From JAFAGX01 sp035624085 (lineage in GTDB: Bacteria > Acidobacteriota > Terriglobia > Terriglobales > Acidobacteriaceae): DNA of 10,064 nucleotides. Shown piece by piece: positions 6,797 to 10,064 of this stretch. Location of the stretch: positions 1 through 10,064 of the forward strand of contig DASPSE010000031.1 in the NCBI GenBank assembly GCA_035624085.1, written 5' to 3'. Numbering within the stretch: position 1 is the first letter of the stretch; each line of letters begins with the position of its first letter. Under the pieces are notes generated by a model. It saw only the letters and a program-made list of their open reading frames with translations, was not told where the DNA came from and made no database searches. The translations under genes and the position numbers were made by a program.

Positions 6797-8240
6797 ACGC
6801 AGTCTAGCGGAACAACTCGACGAAGCGGTGCAGGGGCTGCTGGCTAGTCCTGCTGCACTGCCGCCGCTGGGTGATCCCCGTGTGGAGTCGCTCGCGACTC
6901 TTGCCGTCGAATTGCGCAATTTGCCGCGTCCGCAGTTCAAAGCGCGTTTGAAATCTGATTTGCAAAGGAGAGCAAGTATGGCAGCGACAGCTGAGCCGAT
7001 CACCACGGTTGATCAAACCGCTACGCCGTTTCTAACCATTGAAAACGCGGCTAAGGCCATTGAGTTTTACAAACGGGCGTTCGGAGCTACTGAGGCCTGG
7101 CGTTTTGAAGATCGGGGCAAGATCGGTTGTGCCGAAATCACGATCGGGAATTCGAAGATTAGGCTTGCCGACGAGTTCCCGGATTACGATGCCATGGGTC
7201 CGAAGGCTTTTGGCGGATCTCCGGTCATGTTGCATCTTTTTGTTGAAGATGCCGACGCGTCTGCCGAACGCGCCGTGGCCGCCGGGGCGACCATCGTGCG
7301 TCCAGTGGAAGATCAGTTCTACGGCGATCGCGCAGGACACGTCGCCGATCCCTTTGGCTACGTGTGGATCATCGCCGCTCGCAAGGAAGTCGTAAGTTCT
7401 GGCGAAATGCGTCGTCGCTGGGAAGGTATTGTGGAGCAGGAGCAAGCAAAAAAGCCGGCGGTTGCCCCGATTCCCAGGGGTTTCCGCACCCTCACGCCTT
7501 ACATGATTGCGGCGGACGGCCCGGGTCTCCTGGAATTCGCCAAACAGGCCTTCGGAGCCGAAGAGATGTTCCGTGGCATCGGCTCGGCGGGCGGAATCCA
7601 TGGTGAAGTAAAGATTGGTGACTCCATGCTGATGATGGGCGGCGGAATTCCGGGCAAGGAATTTCGTGCGACCGCGAGCACTGTCGCGCTGCACGTTTAT
7701 GTCAAAGATACCGATGCTGTTTACCGCCAGGCTCTCGCTGCTGGAGCAACTTCGATCGGCGAGCCGAAGGACCAGGAATACGGTGAGCGCTCGGCCGGCG
7801 TAAATGACCCAGCGGGGAACTACTGGTACATAGCCACGCACAAGGGACCACGTTACGTTCCCGAGGGCTTGAATGACGTGAATGTTTACATGCATCCCCT
7901 GCGGGCTGAGCCGGTCATCAGTTTTCTTAAGCGCGCGTTCGGTGCTCGGGAACTGTCCAAATATGCCTCGCCGGACGGGGTTGTTCACCACGCCGAAATT
8001 CGCGTGGGAACCTCTGTGCTGGAGATGGGCGAGGCGCACGGGCCCTATCAGCCGATGGCAAGCGTGCTTTACCTGTATGTTCCTGATGTCGATGCCGTCT
8101 ATCGACGAGCGCTGCAGGCGGGCGCGACCTCAATTTCCGAACCGGCCGACCAGCCCTACGGTGATCGTAATGCCGGGGTGAAAGATCCTTTTGGCAACAC
8201 CTGGTACATTGCGACGCACATCAAGAACGTCGCGACGTAG
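6789..8240 (+). CDS. Sigma-linked protein: short helical N-terminal segment fused to three PhnB/glyoxalase-like VOC domains
   Basis: The 483-residue protein has no signal peptide or membrane segment and should be cytoplasmic. Residues 1-62 are a separate, probably helical segment ending in LRNLPRPQFKARLKSDLQRR. It then carries three tandem vicinal-oxygen-chelate domains (about 78-196, 234-352 and 361-477), each with the AIEFYKRAFGA-like opening and the YGDR-AG-DPFGN-W-IATH closing of the PhnB/YhdH-like group. Each keeps a Glu in the A/G-E-[IV] strand (Glu116, Glu273, Glu403). His149 and His302 lie in matching strands of domains 1 and 2, but Tyr428 replaces His in domain 3. VOC proteins may be metal-dependent enzymes, antibiotic-binding proteins or ligand sensors; the substrate is unknown. 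The 8-base overlap with the sigma gene places it where an anti-sigma gene is expected. An internal start at 6978 may yield a 420-residue form lacking the N-terminal segment. Confidence 0.9.
   Translation: MAKRSLAEQLDEAVQGLLASPAALPPLGDPRVESLATLAVELRNLPRPQFKARLKSDLQRRASMAATAEPITTVDQTATPFLTIENAAKAIEFYKRAFGATEAWRFEDRGKIGCAEITIGNSKIRLADEFPDYDAMGPKAFGGSPVMLHLFVEDADASAERAVAAGATIVRPVEDQFYGDRAGHVADPFGYVWIIAARKEVVSSGEMRRRWEGIVEQEQAKKPAVAPIPRGFRTLTPYMIAADGPGLLEFAKQAFGAEEMFRGIGSAGGIHGEVKIGDSMLMMGGGIPGKEFRATASTVALHVYVKDTDAVYRQALAAGATSIGEPKDQEYGERSAGVNDPAGNYWYIATHKGPRYVPEGLNDVNVYMHPLRAEPVISFLKRAFGARELSKYASPDGVVHHAEIRVGTSVLEMGEAHGPYQPMASVLYLYVPDVDAVYRRALQAGATSISEPADQPYGDRNAGVKDPFGNTWYIATHIKNVAT
6965..6980 (+). 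promoter_or_regulatory. Internal ribosome binding site and ATG within the VOC gene
   Basis: AAGGAG at 6965-6970 is followed after 7 bases by ATG at 6978-6980, in frame with the VOC protein at codon 64. This is a stronger site than the one in front of the annotated start at 6789, where no clear ribosome binding site is seen and coupling to sigma factor translation is likely. The ATG falls exactly between the N-terminal segment and the first VOC domain. Confidence 0.6.
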
Positions 8241-8250
8241 AAGTGTGCGG

Positions 8251-8931
8251 TCAAACGGAACCGAGCTGTGACAACATTTCGGCAAGTTCAGCGGGCTTGG
8301 ACAGATAGGGGCAATGACCGGCCGCAATCTCGACAGGCTCGACCCCAAGCCGCTCGCGCGCGGCACGCCGTGACCATTCCGGATTTATGGTGCGGTCGTT
8401 GCTGCAAACGATATAGGTCGAGGCGACGTCAGGCCATCGCCGTAACGGATACACCTCGCTCGCAACTTTCTCGAGCGGTAAGCGAATCCGTGTAGTCATG
8501 GCCCACTCGGCTACCGGCTGCGAACAGTCATGAAAGAGGTAATACTTCGCGGCGGCGTCATCTGTCGTGGGGTCTTTGCCAATCCAACCAGGCTGAAAAA
8601 TCGTAGGATCGGCACGGACCTGGTCGAGGAAACTCATACCGATCCGTGGAAGCATGGCGGCAAGGAATACTATCCCGCGTAATGGTCGTTGCGTCGCGAC
8701 AAGCGGAAGCAGGTAGCCGCTAGCCGAATGACCGACCACAATTACATCGCCTGCTCTCTCAGGGACTGACTTCAGTATGATCCCCGCATAGCGTTCAGCT
8801 CCAGCTCCAGGTTCATTGACAGGTAGCGTGGCGCATAGCGTTTGATGGCCGCGCTTCTCCAGTTCCGGAACCAAAAGATCCCAGCAGCGGGCATTTTGGG
8901 CGGAGCCGTGGACGAGGCAGAACGTGCTCAT
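8251..8931 (-). CDS. Alpha/beta-hydrolase fold esterase-like protein
   Basis: The 226-residue cytoplasmic hydrolase has an alpha/beta fold. The start FCLVHGSAQNARCW carries the oxyanion HG motif at 8-9. The nucleophile elbow is GHSASG with Ser69. Asp179 in VCSNDRTINP is the likely acid residue, and His206 in AAGHCPYLSKP is the catalytic His. This layout matches the small EstC/salicylate-esterase-like group (PF12697 type), which acts on esters or related bonds; the natural substrate is unknown. A cap-like insert lies at about 95-165. ATG 8931 is the first plausible start because LVHG must lie near the N-terminus, but no clear Shine-Dalgarno sequence precedes it. The gene follows the sigma-54 activator by 35 bases on the same strand, so it may be read from the same transcript. 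It converges on the VOC gene with only 10 bases between the stop codons. Confidence 0.9.
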   Translation of the reverse strand: MSTFCLVHGSAQNARCWDLLVPELEKRGHQTLCATLPVNEPGAGAERYAGIILKSVPERAGDVIVVGHSASGYLLPLVATQRPLRGIVFLAAMLPRIGMSFLDQVRADPTIFQPGWIGKDPTTDDAAAKYYLFHDCSQPVAEWAMTTRIRLPLEKVASEVYPLRRWPDVASTYIVCSNDRTINPEWSRRAARERLGVEPVEIAAGHCPYLSKPAELAEMLSQLGSV

Positions 8932-8966
8932 AGATCACTGCGTGGGCATTTTATAGCGTTGCGGCT

Positions 8967-10064
8967 TCAACTTTGCACTGCCGGATCGGCCGAGGCTTCG
9001 CCCTCTTCCTCATCCGCGTGAATCAGGCCGAACTTCTTGAGCTTGTAACGCAAGGCGTCGCGGGAAATGTCGAGCAGCTTGGCGGCGTGTGTCTGATTAT
9101 TGTTCGCCTGCTTCATGGCAAGCTCCACCATCGCATGCTCCATCTGTTCGAGTGATGTCCCGCCCTCGGGAATGTACAGCCGCGGTAGAGCACGCCCGTC
9201 CGCGAGCTGCTGTCCGCCATTCGAGGACGAGGTGCGCTCGAACGCCGTTTGCCCCCCGGCTTCAACCACAGAAAATGGCAGGTAAACCGAATGCAGCAGA
9301 GGTTCGTCTTCGAGGATCATCGCGCGCTCAATTGAATTCTTTAATTCGCGAACGTTGCCGGGCCAATGGTGCGCCAACAAAAGACGCCGAGTGTCATCTG
9401 TGATCCCCTGTACGGACTTCTTGAACTTCCGGTTATAGCGTCCGATAAAAAAATTCACCAGCGGCAAAATATCTTCCCTCCGCTCACGCAACGGAGGAAT
9501 AAAAATCGCAATAATTGCCAGGCGATAATAAAGGTCCTGCCGGAAATGCCCTTCGCGGACGGCCTTCTCCAAATCGCGATTGGAAGCGGCAATCACCCGC
9601 ACATCCACCTGCATATCGCGCACGCCGCCCACTCGCCGGATCACCTGATCTTCCAGGACGCGCAGAAGCTTCGCTTGCAGTAACGGTGAGAGTTCGCCAA
9701 TTTCATCGAGGAACAGCGTACCGCCGTCCGCCGTCTCGAAGAGGCCTTTCTTCATCTGCTTGGCGTCTGTGAAGGCGCCTTTTTCGTGCCCGAAAAGTTC
9801 CGCCTCCATCAGCGTTTCGGGAATTGCCGAGCAGTTGATCGCCACAAACGGCTTCTCCTGGCGCGAGCTTTCATAGTGAATCGCTTTGGCAATCAGGTCT
9901 TTGCCCGTTCCGCTTTCCCCCTGAATCAGGATAGTGGTGGCCCCGCTGGCGGCAACTTTGCGCACGAAGGCCATTAACTCGGCCATCTTTGCGGAAGAAC
10001 CGATGACTTCGTGATACCCAGTGCGCCGCCGCACCTCGCCGCGGAGAGTCTGTACTTCACTGCG
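8967..10064 (-). CDS. Sigma-54-dependent transcriptional activator (NtrC type), C-terminal part
   Basis: The frame is open to the window edge, so the N-terminal sensory or receiver domain and the true start lie outside. About 365 residues are visible. They begin with the end of a charged helix (EVQTLRGEVRRR), then the AAA+ domain: Walker A GESGTGKD (complement of about 9900-9923), the sigma-54 contact loop as GAFTDA rather than GAFTGA, Walker B GTLFLDEIGE, the arginine-finger region FRQDLYYRL and sensor II WPGNVREL. A Fis-type helix-turn-helix (NNNQTHAAKLLDISRDALRYKLKKFGL) closes the conserved part, followed by an acidic tail. Such proteins use ATP hydrolysis to open sigma-54 RNA polymerase complexes. 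A GTG at 10034 is only an internal codon and should not be taken as the start. The signal and targets are unknown. The alpha/beta hydrolase 35 bases downstream could be co-transcribed. Confidence 0.95.
   Translation of the reverse strand, partial: RSEVQTLRGEVRRRTGYHEVIGSSAKMAELMAFVRKVAASGATTILIQGESGTGKDLIAKAIHYESSRQEKPFVAINCSAIPETLMEAELFGHEKGAFTDAKQMKKGLFETADGGTLFLDEIGELSPLLQAKLLRVLEDQVIRRVGGVRDMQVDVRVIAASNRDLEKAVREGHFRQDLYYRLAIIAIFIPPLRERREDILPLVNFFIGRYNRKFKKSVQGITDDTRRLLLAHHWPGNVRELKNSIERAMILEDEPLLHSVYLPFSVVEAGGQTAFERTSSSNGGQQLADGRALPRLYIPEGGTSLEQMEHAMVELAMKQANNNQTHAAKLLDISRDALRYKLKKFGLIHADEEEGEASADPAVQS

Noticed and set aside
7032..8039. Minus-strand open frame of 335 codons
   Set aside because: It is the antisense shadow of the VOC domains, has no recognisable domain, and arises from GC-rich codon bias.
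8943..8957. TATAAA on the minus strand just upstream of the alpha/beta hydrolase
   Set aside because: No good -35 partner is present and the implied leader would be about 12 bases; co-transcription with the upstream activator gene is equally likely.

Overview
This window reads as ordinary chromosomal DNA of a GC-rich Gram-negative bacterium. The most likely source is the Acidobacteriota or a close relative. Support for this is a class V aminotransferase next to a long serA, an exported beta-barrel protein ending in Phe, an ECF sigma factor, a LytS/LytTR pair and an NtrC-type activator. The assignment comes from gene style only; no rRNA or other marker is present. I saw no mobile element, CRISPR array, tRNA or rRNA gene. 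No gene-free stretch exceeds 300 bases, and the longest is the 168-base divergent intergenic region at 6008-6175.

Layout. Positions 2-862 (+) hold the 3' part of a class V aminotransferase, followed by serA (907-2508, +). Together they probably perform the first two steps of phosphorylated serine synthesis. Next is a small outer-membrane beta-barrel protein (2594-3259, +). Its stop codon overlaps that of a convergent, tightly coupled four-gene operon on the minus strand. In transcription order this operon is a small two-helix membrane protein (6007-5777), a LiaF-like membrane protein (5768-5097), a LytS-type histidine kinase (5087-4023) and a LytTR response regulator (4026-3256). This looks like an envelope-stress or membrane-sensing module in which LiaF-like membrane proteins accompany a LytS/LytTR pair.

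Divergent from it is an ECF sigma factor gene (6176-6796, +). That gene overlaps by 8 bases a 483-residue protein (6789-8240, +) with a short helical N-terminal segment and three PhnB/glyoxalase-like (VOC) domains. The gene sits where an anti-sigma gene usually lies, but the protein has no membrane segment. It also has an internal in-frame ATG at codon 64 behind a near-perfect ribosome binding site, so it may yield two products. The divergent spacer carries two copies of TGGCGGT-N3-TTACC exactly 21 bp apart, a candidate operator.

The right end, on the minus strand, carries an alpha/beta hydrolase (8931-8251) preceded by the C-terminal part of a sigma-54-dependent activator that runs off the window (10064-8967).

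The most interesting points are the sigma factor/triple-VOC pair with its internal start, and the LiaF-like/LytS/LytTR operon with the direct repeats between the two units.
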